64,000 bases of DNA from the NCBI RefSeq assembly GCF_022682495.2, contig NC_071390.1, positions 101,812,294 through 101,876,293 on the forward strand, written 5' to 3'. A model generated the notes under the pieces. It saw only the letters and a list, made by a program, of their open reading frames with translations. It had not been told where the DNA came from and made no database searches. A program made the translations under genes and the position numbers. This stretch comes from Desmodus rotundus. Taxonomy: Eukaryota > Chordata > Mammalia > Chiroptera > Phyllostomidae. Below, piece by piece: positions 1 to 11,603 of the stretch; position 1 is the stretch's first letter, and every line of letters starts with the position of its first letter.

Positions 1-429
1 GCAAGCGCAGCTCTGCTCCCTCACTAGCAGTCTGCGTGCAGGTGGGCGTGCCCAGGACACACATGCCACGAGCATCTCCACGTTACCTGGCTGGCAGGCG
101 CCTAGAGAGGACCACCCGCCACCATCCCTCAATGTGTGGCCTCCTGAGAAAGTGCTCGTCTAGCCAATACAAGTGTTGACACAAAAAATTACCCGTTGGG
201 TATACACATTGCACAAGAACAAGAATGTTTCCCTTGGAGTGAAACGCGGAAAGGCTGGTCAGGTTAGAGCAGACATGTGAGGTGCTGGGTGAAGCAGGCA
301 CTGTTATGGCTACCGCTGAGTCCGCTCTGAGCCGTGGGTCCTTTCAGGTAGGAGATCCTGGATGACTGGGCATCCGCTCACCCCCCATGGACCAGCTACC
401 TATGCCGGGCCCTGCAGTTTAGTGTTTCT

Positions 430-875
430 CTGCTTCTGAGCCCTCTGCTGCAGTCATCCTTCGCCTGATCTTCAGTCAGGCCAAGAAGTATCCAAGCGTG
501 ATCCTCTTCGTTGTATTTATTGGAGCAGGAGGTACTAGGGCAGCGCTCAATTCTTACACCTGGCATTGTTCAATACAGATGTCTGTTGGGACAGAGAGAA
601 TAAACCAGAACCCTGGAACGAACTGGGTCCCAATGATCAATATAAGTTCTACTCAGTGAATGTAAATGACAGCAAACTGAAGAAAGAAGGTCCAGACTTT
701 TAAATGCAATGTTGCACTATCAAGATGCTTGGAATGAGGTCTTCCAGAAGCCATTCGCTCAATTGTCCACTTTACTAGGATATATTTCTCCTCCAAATGC
801 ATGAAATCATGTTGGTTATTGTGTTGGGGTTTACACCAATTAATAAGTATGTTAAACTTGAAAAACAAAAGGTCA
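430..875 (+). pseudogene. NDUFA4: NDUFA4 processed pseudogene
   Basis: This is an intronless, broken copy of the mRNA for NDUFA4, a small inner-membrane subunit of cytochrome c oxidase (first assigned to complex I). From 456 the frame reads ILRLIFSQAKKYPSV, against the expected MLRQIIGQAKKHPSL, so the start ATG has become ATC. After about 545 the frame is lost through small indels. It is recognisable again as a tail ending in [12 protein letters not shown] and a stop at 701-703. The match continues through the 3' UTR (for example 'GAAATCATGTTGGTTATTGTG' type sequence near 805) to an AATAAG polyadenylation-like site and an A-rich end near 870. Lack of introns, loss of the start and the frameshift mark it as a dead retrocopy. 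Identity is by eye and fairly sure; the exact 5' boundary is not. Confidence 0.85.
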
Positions 876-1311
876 AACGTAACTTAAAAACTAGATAATT
901 TAAAAACTGGCTGAGAAAGATGTGAAGCAAGGTTACAACAGAATAAGAACTGGACTACCATTTTTTGAGATAGAGATGGGTGTTCAGTTGTCTGAGTCTT
1001 CCACAACTTATGTTACAGAGAATGTGTCCTAAGTTGGGGATGACATAGTGGCATGCGGTCACAAGTTGACACAGAAGAATGTCCCTCCTGCACCTGTGGC
1101 AGGAATTAATTTCGAAGATTTCACTTTCCCATTGAACACAGACTTGGTCTTGCCATTTGCCTCAATATTGCCTGTCAATCAGAATTGACACAGGAATGAT
1201 TATATTTGACATTGTTGGTACTTTAATCACACATCTACAAACTATCACTTTCAATGACCAGCAAAAGATTGGAGAGACATCCTGAAGAAAAGGACCACCA
1301 TGTTTCAATAT

Positions 1312-1329
1312 TAAAAAAAAAAAAAAAAA
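1312..1329 (+). repeat. A-rich tract
   Basis: This is an almost pure A run of 17-18 bases. It could be the tail of a retrocopy lying to its left, but I could not identify any parent gene in 880-1310. Confidence 0.5.
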
Positions 1330-1362
1330 GGAAGCAATTGAGCTTAACTTTGCTATTCAAAA

Positions 1363-1505
1363 GCAGTGGCTCTCAAAGTTTCCCGTGGATCAGAATCCTC
1401 TGGAAAGCTGTTGGGTCCCACCTCCAGTGTTCAGTAGATCTGGCGTGGCACCTGAGAATTTGCATTTCAGACACTCTGAGATCCACCATTCTGAAGAACA
1501 CTGGA
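1363..1505 (+). mobile_element. Degraded hAT (Charlie/MER5-type) element
   Basis: It begins 'CAGTGGCTCTCAAAGTTT' and ends near 'CCATTCTGAAGAACACTGG'. These are the decayed inverted ends of the common mammalian CAGTGGTTCTCAAAG... family. The interior keeps 'TCAGAATC', 'GGGTCCCACC' and 'TTTGCATTTCAGA' blocks typical of that family. Confidence 0.65.
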
Positions 1506-1584
1506 TCATATTCTAACTACGTAAAACTGAAAATCCTTTGAAGCAAAATAGTACATCATGTAAATTAACCCACTATAGTTTGTA

Positions 1585-1812
1585 ATGAATAGAGCAATGG
1601 TTTGGGAGCTAAATAGAGCTTGGTTTGATCTCTGGTTCTGCCATTACAGGTTCATGATTTTTACTAAGATTACTTGAACTCTATAAGCCTTAGTTTCCTC
1701 ACTGGTAAAATGGAGATAAGAAAAAAATCCCAGTTATTGTGAGGACTAAATGGGAAAAAAACATTACCTAAAATGACTAGCACAGTGCCTGGTACGTGGT
1801 AAGCATTGGATC
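1585..1812 (+). mobile_element. MIR SINE
   Basis: It has the MIR signature order: 'CTGGTTCTGCCATTA', then 'CTTAGTTTCCTCACTGGTAA', 'AATGGAGATAA' and 'GTGAGGACTAAATG', ending 'CAGTGCCTGGTACGTGGTAA'. Confidence 0.85.
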
Positions 1813-3357
1813 CTTCATCCATTTCCTCTTTTTCTTCACTTACGGTAGTCATGGAACGTAAAGCAATAGAGTGAAATAACATTTTCATAAAGGTTGTGGG
1901 ATCTGTCAGGCAAATCATTTTTATAAACTTGCTAGAACAATACAAGGGCCAATTAGTGGACTAGTGGAAGCAGTTAAAGTGATAAAGATTGTGGGGAAGA
2001 TCTGTTAATACTGTCTCAGTCCTTCTCTTTAGGAGTCTCTCCAAAAGAGATGGGAGGCTCACCTTCCCTCCACACATCTCTAATTAAAATGGGTTTCTTA
2101 CACTCAGGAGGATACATTCCAGGGGCAGAAAACCAATTGTCTAGGCACTTCCTTATGCCCGTAAGGGCAGCCAAAGCTTTTTTTCTTAACTATTTTTTCA
2201 AAGGACTCCTGGAAAGTGTTGGAATTTGTAATTGTGTAATCTTGATGAAGCAGAGTGTGATCTTTGGTTTATACGGGCTTAGGTTTCCGTGAATCTGGAA
2301 AGCCTGTGGGAAAGGGCTTGCCCTTTTTGTATATATGGAGCATGATGTAGTGTTGAAATCCTAAAACTCAAATGTTTTCCAACCACTGAAATCCTTTTGT
2401 AATTCAACCAAAAGGAAGCTTTGAGTTATTCTAAGATGATCAACACACTGTGTTTTGCATAGTCATTCGGTTATTTAGACTTATCATTCCAGAAGTATCA
2501 TTTCGCTAGATCCCATTCTGAATGCGATGTTTCTGAGCAATCTCGTTTCTAATACAGAATAATGATGGCACTCTCCAAGATTCCAAGACTGCAAAACCAC
2601 TTGGGTAATTGTAGTCCAGAGGTTGCTTGCAAGTTAGCATGCAGGACTGGCCAGAGATTCAAAGACTTCACTAGTGTAGACAAAGCAAACCGACTTCTGG
2701 CTTTAAATGTTACGTCTTCTGAACACCAAACCAATGAGCCAACCCTTGACAAAAACCATGAGGAAGATAAGTTTGTCTTCTAGTTTCCCTTACTCCATTT
2801 TCCCCTTTCCTTTCCCTAGAGTTATGTCAGTGGGAAAAGTTTTGAATAATGCTGTTCTGATTGAGATTTCTGTTTATCAATTTTCTGTTTATCAAACCAG
2901 GGTAGCTCCACTGAGTAAGGGTGGGTGAGGTCAATCTGGTCTGGGCTCCGGATGTCACCCCGCAGCCGGCCTCCGCCCCCGGATATAGCCTGCCCCAGTC
3001 CCCTGGTCCTACCGAGCTCCATCCCTCCAGTCCCGGGCCGGTTGCGAGGCCGAGGCCCGGCCCCGTCTCGGGCGTGGGCTCGCGGGCTCCGGCCTGCAGG
3101 GGGCGTGGCGGCGACGGGGCTGGCGCAGAGCCCACGGGGAGTCGCCGGGTGTGGGAGTCCCGCGGCTTGGGGCTCGGGCCGGGCGTGGTGGGCCAGGTTC
3201 CCCGCGCCCGCGGTGGCTAGCAGATCTTGGCGGCGGAGCAGGACCCCTAGCCGCGGTCTGGGGCGACTCCCTCGGTGACGCCGGCACGTTCCTTCCTCTT
3301 CCTCTCGCCTCTCCGGCCCCGCCTTCCCTTCCCTCCGCCCACCTCCCCGCAGCGGAG

Positions 3358-3383
3358 CCGCCGCCGCCGCCGCCGCCGCCGCC
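3358..3383 (+). repeat. SEC24B: (CCG)8 microsatellite in the SEC24B 5' UTR
   Basis: Eight uninterrupted CCG units plus CC end 12 nt before the start codon at 3396. The tract is likely transcribed. CCG/CGG runs are prone to length change and to stable RNA structure. Confidence 0.9.
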
Positions 3384-3395
3384 AGCAGCGCCGTC

Positions 3396-3522
3396 ATGTC
3401 GGCCCCCGCCGGGTCCCCTCATCCCGCCGCCAGCGCCCGCATCCAGCCCAAGCTTGGGGGAGCCGCCGCCTCGGGAGCCGCCGCGGGCCTGGCTGCGGGC
3501 CCGGCGCCGCACCAGCAGAACG
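3396..3522 (+). CDS. SEC24B: SEC24B exon 1 (coding part)
   Basis: It encodes residues 1-42 plus the first base of codon 43. It starts MSAPAGSPHPAASARI and ends GPAPHQQN, matching the Ala/Gly/Pro-rich start of mammalian SEC24B. The ATG has G at -3 and T at +4, a moderate Kozak context, and is the first ATG in the CpG island. The 5' splice site is G|GTGAGG at 3522/3523. The segment is low-complexity and probably disordered. Compared with human (from memory), the Ala/Gly stretch differs in detail, as expected for an unconstrained linker. Confidence 0.95.
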
Positions 3523-6151
3523 GTGAGGCAGGTGGTCGTGCGGGGCGCAGGGCCTAGGCCGGCTGGGCGGCCTGCGCGGCCGCATCCGTCGCCCCGGGCG
3601 GGGCGGGCCGGGGTGTCCCGGTCCGGGCTGTGGAGTCGGGGGCACGGGGCGGGGACCAGCAGGAGGAGGGGCGCCCTGCGCGGGGGAGGGGCCGCCCGGA
3701 ATGCCGGGGACGGGACTGTTTACGTAATGTAACCCTAGGCCCGAAGCCGCTGGGGGCCTGGCGTTGCCTGGTGCGGGCGACCCTTCCCTGAATCCCGCCC
3801 GGGCACAGCGAGTTGCCTAGAGCGACCCCAGCCCGGAAAGACCCGGTCGGAGCCGAGGCTGCCGAGTGCGCGGTCTGGGGAATTCTGGGGTGGCCACCGA
3901 GCTGGGGGGACTGTGCCCTTCCCGACTCAGGAAAACTCTGATTTCTGCGGCCTGGCGAGCACGCTGCCTTGAAAGGAGCTGCAGTTAGAGCTCAAGTTTG
4001 TGGACAAAAGGGTGTAAATATGCAACCTAAGTGTAACCGTAAGCCTGACCCAATTTGGCCTCTAGATCAGTCCTTGCTGCTGCGGCTGCTGCTCCAGAGG
4101 TTGGAGTTCGCTCGTCATCGTGTTTGAAAGCGAGCAGGTGTCAAACGGGTTTAAACGAATGCCCTTAGATTGGGTGGGCTTCCCCCCCCTCCCCCAGTTG
4201 CACTTTCAGAAATACAAAAGCGTGCCGGAGTTGGCCCTGCTTTGAGGCCAGGCCTTCTTACAGGCGGCAGCCAAAGCAATGTGAAAGCCGCTTTCACACT
4301 GAGGTCGTAGGCGGTGAGAGTGCAGGAGTTTCAAGTGAAGACTCGTCACGTCTAGGATATCCATTTCCTAGTTTTGAGATGTGGAATGTTCATGGATGGG
4401 GCAGGGAAAGGCGAGACTCTCTTTATAGACTTGGTAATATTTCAGAAGAGAACCCTCCAAAGTAATTGACTGAAAACTTTGGAAAGATATCTGTCCTGTG
4501 AAAACAAAGCTACACCGGTACTCTTGAAAGAATTGTAGGACCCACCTATTTTATCCCAGTTGTTAGTGAAAATTTGCTGGGCTTTATAAATCAGTTCAGC
4601 CAACCCTTAATTTTTATAACAGATGCTTTTCAAACGTGAAGTGTATCGATTATCCTGGGAATTAGAGGTTAAATTTTTTTTTTCGTAAGTCAAAAATGAT
4701 GGCTTAGCCTTAATATCTTTTGGGTCAGCTATACTTGTCAATATCGCATGCTTTACCTCCAGTTGCTGTTTAATGGGTTTGAATGTGAATAGTGCTGTAG
4801 GTTTTGTACCACTCTCTGGAATATGCATAAAGATATTTGTGAGCGGTTTTTGTTTTTTGTAAACTTGATGTAAATTATTGTTTTTGTTTCTAAAATAGCT
4901 TTGTGTATGAAGGAACTGAAACACGATAATTTAAGAAGAGATCCCAAGTCTTTTAGAATATTGTAAACCCATGTGATCTGAGGATGGTGTCTTTTCTTGA
5001 TTTTTTGAATATACATTATTGTCTTAATGAAAAATTTAAAACATTTTATTGAATTTATTGGGGTGATATTGGCTAATAATGAATGATCTTTTAAGTGGCA
5101 AATATTTACCTTAGCCTTACAAATTTTATGAATGCTCATGGGATGCCAGGATATTAATTGTAATTGAGATATTAAATCTGTAAGAACAAATCAATTAATA
5201 TATTTAGAAGTCAAATATAGATGATGCTTGATTTCTGCTGTTGATATAATCATTCCATTAAGGTAATCAATCCATTCCAACATTTTTGCCTGTTTACCAG
5301 TTGTGAACTCAAGATTAGCCTAGTAGTTAGGACAGAATCTCTGCCTTTTTCCTAAATTGACCCGTATTTTGGTGACAGTTGAGTTGGTTACGATCTTGAG
5401 GGATTTGATGGGTAGGGCTAGGAGGGCAAGTATTATCTCCACAGAGTTACAACATGAACAAAATGGAAATATGAAAGTGCAAGGCAAGTATAGAAACCTA
5501 GCATTCAAGAAGCGAAAAGGGTGTGGTGCTGAGTGGTAGGGAAAACCCAAGGCATTGGAGTTTAAAGGAATACTTTAAAGGGACCAGATTGAAGAAAGAC
5601 CTTAAATTTTATTGTACAGAATTTGAAATTAAGATAAAGAACTAGTGTCAACTTTTTGTTGTCTTTCTGGTGGAAGAAAGTAGTTTTACCCCAGAAATAA
5701 GAAGATCAAGTCTGTTTTTGTTTTGTTTGCTAATCTTAGAAAAAAAGAGTTTTTGCTACTTAATATTGGCATCTGTAGATAATGATTAAGCAGTTATTTG
5801 CGTTGTGATTTCTTCTTTACCCTACATAAACTAGTTTGGCTTTTCATGTATATCTCTATGGAATTCCAGACTTGGTGAAAAACAAATAGGTCAGAAGTAT
5901 GAGCACGAAATATCATAGAAAACAGAATTATAAAACTGGAAAGGTACCTAGAGAGCACTTAACTGGTTATCAAACCTTTTAAAACGTTTGTTTTCCCAAA
6001 GGAAATTGGGTATAGAGCCCTGACTGAGAAAGCAATAAAAAGCAGAACTGATGTGGTTAAAATAGAGGTGGAAGTCCAGGTGTTCTTGGAATGCAATCTG
6101 AAAAACACCTAGTCCACTTCCCTGATTTTACAGATTAAAATCATGACCCTG

Positions 6152-6376
6152 AGCCCTGACTGGTGTGGCTCAGTGGATTGAGTGCGAGCCTGCAAACCAA
6201 AAGGTCACCGGTTTGATTCCCAGTCAGGGCACATGCCTGGGTTGCTGGCCAGGTCCCCAGGTTGCACACATGTGAGAGGCAACCAATTGATGTATCCCTC
6301 TCACACCGATGTTTTTCTACCTCTCTTTCTCCCTTCCCTTCCCTCTAAAAGTAAGTAAATAAAGTCTTTAAAAAAA
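6152..6376 (+). mobile_element. Ves-type SINE
   Basis: A full-length copy: head 'GCCCTGACTGGTGTGGCTCA', B-box-like 'GGTTTGATTCCC', 'AGTCAGGGCACATGCC', a CTCTCC-rich body and a tail ending AAATAAAGTCTTTAAAAAAA. Confidence 0.93.
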
Positions 6377-7114
6377 CCATCACCCAGAAAGGTTAGTGAT
6401 TTTTTCCTGTGTAAGCTGCATGAAAGAAGCAGTTTTGTCTGTCTCTTGTTCACTGCTGTATATTCAGGACCTTGAACAAATTCTAGGTGTTCATTAAACA
6501 TTCGTTTTATGAAGACTAATTTTCATCCTAATTCCAAGTCCAGATCTCTTTCGCTCCTTGAAGTTTCTTTTTAGAACTTTGACATTGGAAATGTAGGGAA
6601 TAGAGAGGCAGAAAACTGAGACTTCATTATAACTTTTACTTGTTTTCCAGGTTTAACTGTTAAACATGCTTTTCCCACTTATTTGAAGATAAAAGTTGAC
6701 TTCTTTGAATCTATTAAATATTTCTCATAAACATTGTTCCTTGGAGTTGTATTTCTATACTTTAGTTTTCATTTAGCAGAATATAAGCTTTGGAATTATG
6801 TGTATTTCCCTATGAAGTATTAGGTGAGTATTTTTTCAGCTTTTACTCTTACTCTGACTTTTGAGAATCCTTCCAAAGCTGAGTCCTCAAACAAGGGAAG
6901 ATTGTGAAATAATATCCTGGTAATGATGATGTAACTCAAAATTTCTTCCAATAGACTTGAATTGAAAGGGCCTTTAAAATTTGGTGGGGTGGTGGCTGAT
7001 GGGCCAGCCAAATTTAACGATAAACCATCACTGTTTAATTTTACTTTTAGGAAGTAAATGGTGTTCATTTCTTCCTTCCATATGCCTTTTCTAAGAATGA
7101 TATAGGCAGCTATC

Positions 7115-7348
7115 TTTTTTTAAAGTTTGTATTTATTTACTTTTAGAGAGAAGGCGAGGGAGGGAGGGAGAAAGAGAGGGAGAGGAACATCAATGTGTGA
7201 GAGATACATTGATCCTTTGCCTCTCACACACCCCCACCTGAGGACCTGTCCTGCAACCCAGGCATGTGCTCTCACTGGGAATTGAACCTGCAACCCTTTT
7301 GTTCTCAGGTGGCTGCTCAATCTACTGAGCTACATCAGCCAGGGCACT
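7115..7348 (-). mobile_element. Ves-type SINE with target duplication
   Basis: A reverse-oriented full copy, from the T-rich tail at the left to 'TACATCAGCCAGGGC' at the right. It is flanked by GGCAGCTATC (7105-7114) and GGCAGTTATC (7349-7358), a 10-bp target duplication with one difference. Confidence 0.93.
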
Positions 7349-8129
7349 GGCAGTTATCCTTTTGTCAGTAACGAAAGAAAGATGAGATAGTAGTGGGAGT
7401 TATTTGAATTCTTTAGGAGAGATATAAATAAACATCCCATTCACTCAGCAACACTACCTGGTCAGTTAATAGGAAACCCTTCAACTTTGAGAGCACATGC
7501 AAAATTTAAAATGATATAAATCTCCCTAGTGTGTCTGAGGTAAAGTGCCTTTTGATCAGAGAGACACTTGTGTCTCAGGTTTCCAGTCTTCCTTTACAGC
7601 TAACAAGAGCAAGAGCATTGGGTCCCCTCTTGAAGATATTGCCGTGGTATTATGTAACTATCTGCATACGTAATTTCCTTCTAGGTTGATTAATAGATAG
7701 CTATCTCAAGGGACTTAAAAAATGTTCACTCCCTATGTAAACAAGTGTCTTTTGTCTAAGTTTAATCTTTTTGACTGTTGCTATACATATTTGCAGTCTT
7801 TTCATTCCCACCTCACCTCTTCTCCCAAAGGTTTCTGAGATTATATCTGTAATAGTGTTTGTAAACCACATTGATTGCGACTGGTCCCAGTATATCAGCT
7901 AACTTCATCTTTCTAATTTCATGTACAAACCCTGAAGTGTTGGATTCTAAAGATAGTGAAATAGAACAGATTCTGAGCCAATCTTCAATGGACTTCCCTG
8001 GAAATGAGAGCCATCCTCAGTCAGCAGTGTGTGTTAGCACAAATCATGTTAGATTCAGCTCTGGGGAAGCTAGTGTTTCCCATAGGCTGGGCATACTCAG
8101 GATTGTCGGAATGTGTGGGCTAGTGAAAA

Positions 8130-8260
8130 GGTTGTAGGCTTTGATTCAGCCTGGAGAAGATTATATAACATCTTTGAGCTTTCTTGTTGGGTTGAGGGGA
8201 TTACGATAATTGAAATACTATTTTTAAAGTACCTGGTGCTTAGTAAATGAGAGTCCCTTC
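8130..8260 (+). mobile_element. MIR-like fragment
   Basis: Weak MIR resemblance: 'TTGAGCTTTCTTGTTGGG' followed by 'AAAGTACCTGGTGCTTAGTA' in the expected order. Confidence 0.45.
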
Positions 8261-8744
8261 ATTCAGTTTCCTTCAGAACACCAGGATATAAATTGTTCAG
8301 ATGGCAGAGACCTTGCGAGTTTTCCTCAACATATTCCCAGTGGAAGCATGCAGTAGGAAATCAAGCGAGCAAGTGAACTTGGCTTCGTATTTATTACTGC
8401 TTCTGAAAACTGGCCATTGAACGGATGTGTGTATGGTTACCTCTCCCTACCCTTTTCTTTTGTATTTAAGGTTCAATCACTATTTTAGTCTTTCTGTTAT
8501 TTTCTGCCCTCCCTTCCTCCCCCTAATCTACTCTTGGGAGGTTTCCTTTAAATAGACCATCTACCTCAGCTAGCTGGCTTGCTGGAAGTTTTCTGAAGTT
8601 GTGTACTAAACCCTGCTCGTATTAGAACTGAGCAAAATCAGAATGAAGTAAGGAGGGGAGAGGGTGTAGTAAAATGCTTTGCCTACCCCGTGGCCAAGTC
8701 TTAACTCGCTTGTTTTTTCTAGTGTTTCTGAGACACAGGTATTG

Positions 8745-8945
8745 TGAAATGAGCTTTGGAACCTGCAGTGCTTGGTTTCTGCACTACTTACCAGCTTTTT
8801 GAATTTGTATGAATTAGTGAGCTTTCTTTGTCTGTTTGTCTCTAAAATGGCAGTAGTGATACTTCACAGGATTGTCGTGAGAATTATATGGAGTGGTATA
8901 TAGACGAGCAAGTAGTATTGTCCCTGGCGCGTAGTATTGCAGGAA
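8745..8945 (+). mobile_element. MIR SINE
   Basis: It keeps the MIR order: 'TCTGCACTACTTACCAGC', 'GTGAGCTTTCTTTGTCTG', 'TAAAATGGCAGTAGTGATA', 'GATTGTCGTGAGAATTA' and a final '...GTCCCTGGCGCG'. Confidence 0.75.
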
Positions 8946-9518
8946 AGACTATACTTAATGCAGTGAGATTTCATCCAAACAATTGCAGAGGCTGTGTCTG
9001 TAGACTGACTGCCAGCGGTGACTGTGACAGTTACCTTCGTAACCATTAGTCTTCCTTTAGAAAGAACGATCCGAGGTATGCAGATGTGATTGGGACTCCC
9101 CATTTTTTAAATCACCAAGGTTTCTAATTGCAGATCATTTTCAGTGGTGTGTATATATGTGTGTGTACACACGTGTTTCTTACGCTTGTAAAAAAATCTG
9201 TGCTTTAGCAATATTATTGATACTTTATTGGAAGGCGTAGTATACTTCAAAATATTCAATAATCAGTACTACATGTATCGTCAGGATTCTGTAAGCCTGT
9301 GACGTGCCAGGCACTCATCCTGTGGTTGCTGGATCATGAGGAGGTCTTAGGAGCAGGGGGCCAGCGTGGCACGGCATAACAAAGAAGCAGGGTCAGTCAG
9401 GGCTGACTGTTTACCGACTGGCTCAGAAGTATTTTAGTATTTTATCAGGGATGATTGTTAAAATGTATACTGACTAAATATTGACCTACTTCTTGATAGT
9501 TCAGTGATGAATGAATTA

Positions 9519-10038
9519 TTGGGTGGGCCAAAAAATCCGTTTAGTTTTTTCCATAAAATAAAAGACACATTTTTAATTTCCACCAATAACTTTATTGATT
9601 TGGATATTTTGAGTGTGTCAGCGACTTCCCGCTATTGGTTCCTAGTGGGTAGTGGCCAGGGGTGCTGCTAACCATCTTCCAATGCATAAGACACCCCCAC
9701 AGCAAAGAATTATTTGGTCAAAATGTCAATAATACCAGGAAATTTCGCAAACCACTTTTGACACATTCTATCAGTCACAGCTCCTTCTCCACATACTGCA
9801 CAAATCTTTTTTTGCATTTTGGTTGCGTTTTTACTTTTCTTGAAATAATAAAGCATAATACACTAAGAAGCTGTATTTTCCTCCATCTTCAATATTAAAA
9901 TGGCTGCACAAAAATTCAACAATTTTGATAAGATTTTTTTAATGCATGCTGATGTGACAGCTGTCACAATAGTCTAACAAAATTGTTTCAAATGAAGTTA
10001 AAGACAACTAAGCACTATGAACTTTTTGGCCAACCTAA
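9519..10038 (-). mobile_element. Non-autonomous mariner element with MER5A-like insert
   Basis: TA dinucleotides flank the copy (9517-9518 and 10039-10040). The ends are imperfect inverted repeats, TTGGGTGGGCCAAAAAA and TTTTTGGCCAACCTAA. The minus strand keeps the 5' part of a BTMAR/SETMAR-like mariner transposase region (about 9745-9900) and its 3' end (9519-9620). The transposase middle is missing and about 110 bp of MER5A-like sequence (9628-9739) lies in its place. It cannot encode a transposase. Confidence 0.85.
9628..9739 (+). mobile_element. MER5A-like (hAT) segment inside the mariner copy
   Basis: It reads 'CCTAGTGGGTAGTGGCCAGG', then 'GGTGCTGCTAACCATCTTCC', 'AATGCATAAGACACCCCC' and 'CAAAATGTCAATAATACC'. 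These are the consecutive blocks of the 3' half of MER5A, but without MER5A's own terminal repeats. Confidence 0.75.
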
Positions 10039-10784
10039 TACATTCTTAGATCTGATTCTGCCTCTCCAAATACAGGAGCTTGTACCTTGCTGACTTTGAT
10101 ATTCTTTTACAGATAATTAAAACCCTTAATCTGACTTTTAAAAAAAGTACTGAAATTTGATTCAGGGAAAAGCTGATGAAACAAATATTCTTGATATTTA
10201 CAATGTTGCATCTCTGTTAAGTGGTGGTAGGAGTGAGGAAACTCATTGATTTAAAGAAAGCCTGTGACTAATTTTTTGTATAGTGCCTCAGTGTTCCATA
10301 AAATACTTGCTTTGTAAATTTTGATATTCATGTCAAGTTTGCTTAAAGCAGGAATAGAATCAGTTTTCCTTTGATATGAACCTAGTCTCTGGAAGGAGAT
10401 CATGCCACCGAGGCAGACATAACTTTGGGTAGATCTTGTGATTTTAGTCTCGCTAAGCAGACCCATTGAAAAGGTATATAGACTATTTATGAAACAAATT
10501 TTTGTTTACTTCTTAAGTCATTTTGGCACCAGTGAGTAGATGCATTAGAACAATCTATTTCCCTCTGTTATACAGACATACCTCCTTTGAAAGCTAAGAA
10601 TTTAAAATTCTTTCAGAGCGTGTAAATAAGATGACATTCTGTTTTTCAATGATTCTGAGACTTTTTTTCCCTCACATTTTTACCTCTGAAATTGTGGTGC
10701 GTGTTAGAATTGATGCATTTTGAAAGTTGGTTTCACTGAAGTGCAAGTCATGATACAGTGTTGTGAAAACCTGCCATTGGCAAC

Positions 10785-11240
10785 ACGGCGTGGAGGCTGA
10801 ATAATGCCCCCTCCCCCATATGACCCCATTCTAATCTCTGAAACCTTTGCAGCTGTGATTTTGAGCTGGGAGATTATCCCGCTTCTGGGTGGGCCTGATA
10901 ACATCACAACAGTCCTTATTAGAGGGAAACCAGAGGATCACCAGCCAGCAGAGACAGTAACGTGACCACAGGAGCAGAGGCTGGAGTGAATAGCGCTGAA
11001 GATAGGGCCTCGAGCTCAGGAATGCAGTGGCCACCAGAAGCTAAAAAAAAGGCGAGGAAATGGATTCTCTTCTCAGAGCCTTAAAAGGAGCCAGCTCGGC
11101 TCATGACACCTTGACTTTAGCCCAGTGAAACTGACTTTGAATTTCTGACCTCCAGAACTGTAAAAGAATAAATTTATGTTGTTTCAAGCCACTAAGTTTG
11201 TGGTAATTTGTCACAGTAGCAGTAGGGAACTATTGTACTA
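10785..11240 (+). mobile_element. Solo LTR, MLT1/MaLR type
   Basis: An ancient ERVL-MaLR LTR without any internal retroviral sequence. Recognised blocks are 'GGGAGATTATCCCGCTTCTG', 'GGTGGGCCTGATAACATCAC', 'CTGACCTCCAGAACTGTAA', 'AATAAATTTATGTTGTTTCA' and 'GCCACTAAGTTTGTGGTAAT'. Confidence 0.75.
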
Positions 11241-11443
11241 CACCTGGTAAGATTTAGAAGGAGAAAAAAAATGGCAGTGTCAAAACACCTTAGATGTAAT
11301 GAAATAGATTTTTCTTTTCTTTTGTTTCAGACTTTTTTATACTTGAACTTCTGCGGAGTAAAATGTGTCAAATGCCAAAGTAGAAATACTAGGGTGTAAA
11401 TTACATAGTGAAAGCTCTTTTAAGTTTTGTGTTCTTTCTGTTT

Positions 11444-11603
11444 TAGGGGTGTCCAACCTGCAGCCCAACACAAAATCGTAAATTTACTTAAAACATTTTG
11501 AGATTTTTTTGTGATTACATGTCACAGTGCATTTAATGTGTGGCCTGAGACAACTCTTCTTCTTCCATTGTGGCCCAGAGACGCCAAAGGTTGGACACCT
11601 CTG
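11444..11603 (+). mobile_element. hAT miniature element
   Basis: The ends are inverted copies, TAGGGGTGTCCAACCTGCA and AGGTTGGACACCTCTG, typical of CAGGGGTGTCCAACC hAT families. I could not see a clear 8-bp target duplication. Confidence 0.75.

Larger units (their letters stand above)
1..2934. other. Intergenic region upstream of SEC24B
   Basis: No intact gene is visible here. The recognisable contents are an NDUFA4 processed pseudogene, a run of A at 1312-1329, a degraded hAT element and a MIR, each listed separately. The stretches 1-430, 880-1310 and 1815-2930 hold nothing I recognise; short open frames there have no family resemblance or coding character. A divergent antisense non-coding transcript (SEC24B-AS1) is known next to human SEC24B and could start near the CpG island, but nothing in this sequence proves it. 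Confidence 0.6.
2935..3900 (+). promoter_or_regulatory. SEC24B: CpG island and SEC24B promoter / 5' UTR
   Basis: This block is sharply richer in G+C and CpG than the AT-rich DNA on both sides, and it encloses the first coding exon. GC-box-like runs are present, for example around 3596-3607 and 3097-3108, and I see no TATA box. The pyrimidine-rich stretch about 3288-3350 is a plausible place for the start site. I found no ATG between about 2956 and 3396, so any transcript starting inside the island would use 3396 as its first ATG. The start site itself cannot be fixed from sequence. Confidence 0.85.

Noticed and set aside
2822..3732. Several long open frames on both strands of the CpG island (up to about 190 codons)
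   Set aside because: GC-rich DNA lacks stop codons by chance. The proteins are low-complexity Arg/Pro/Gly/Ala strings without family resemblance, and the real SEC24B exon 1 uses a different frame from 3396.
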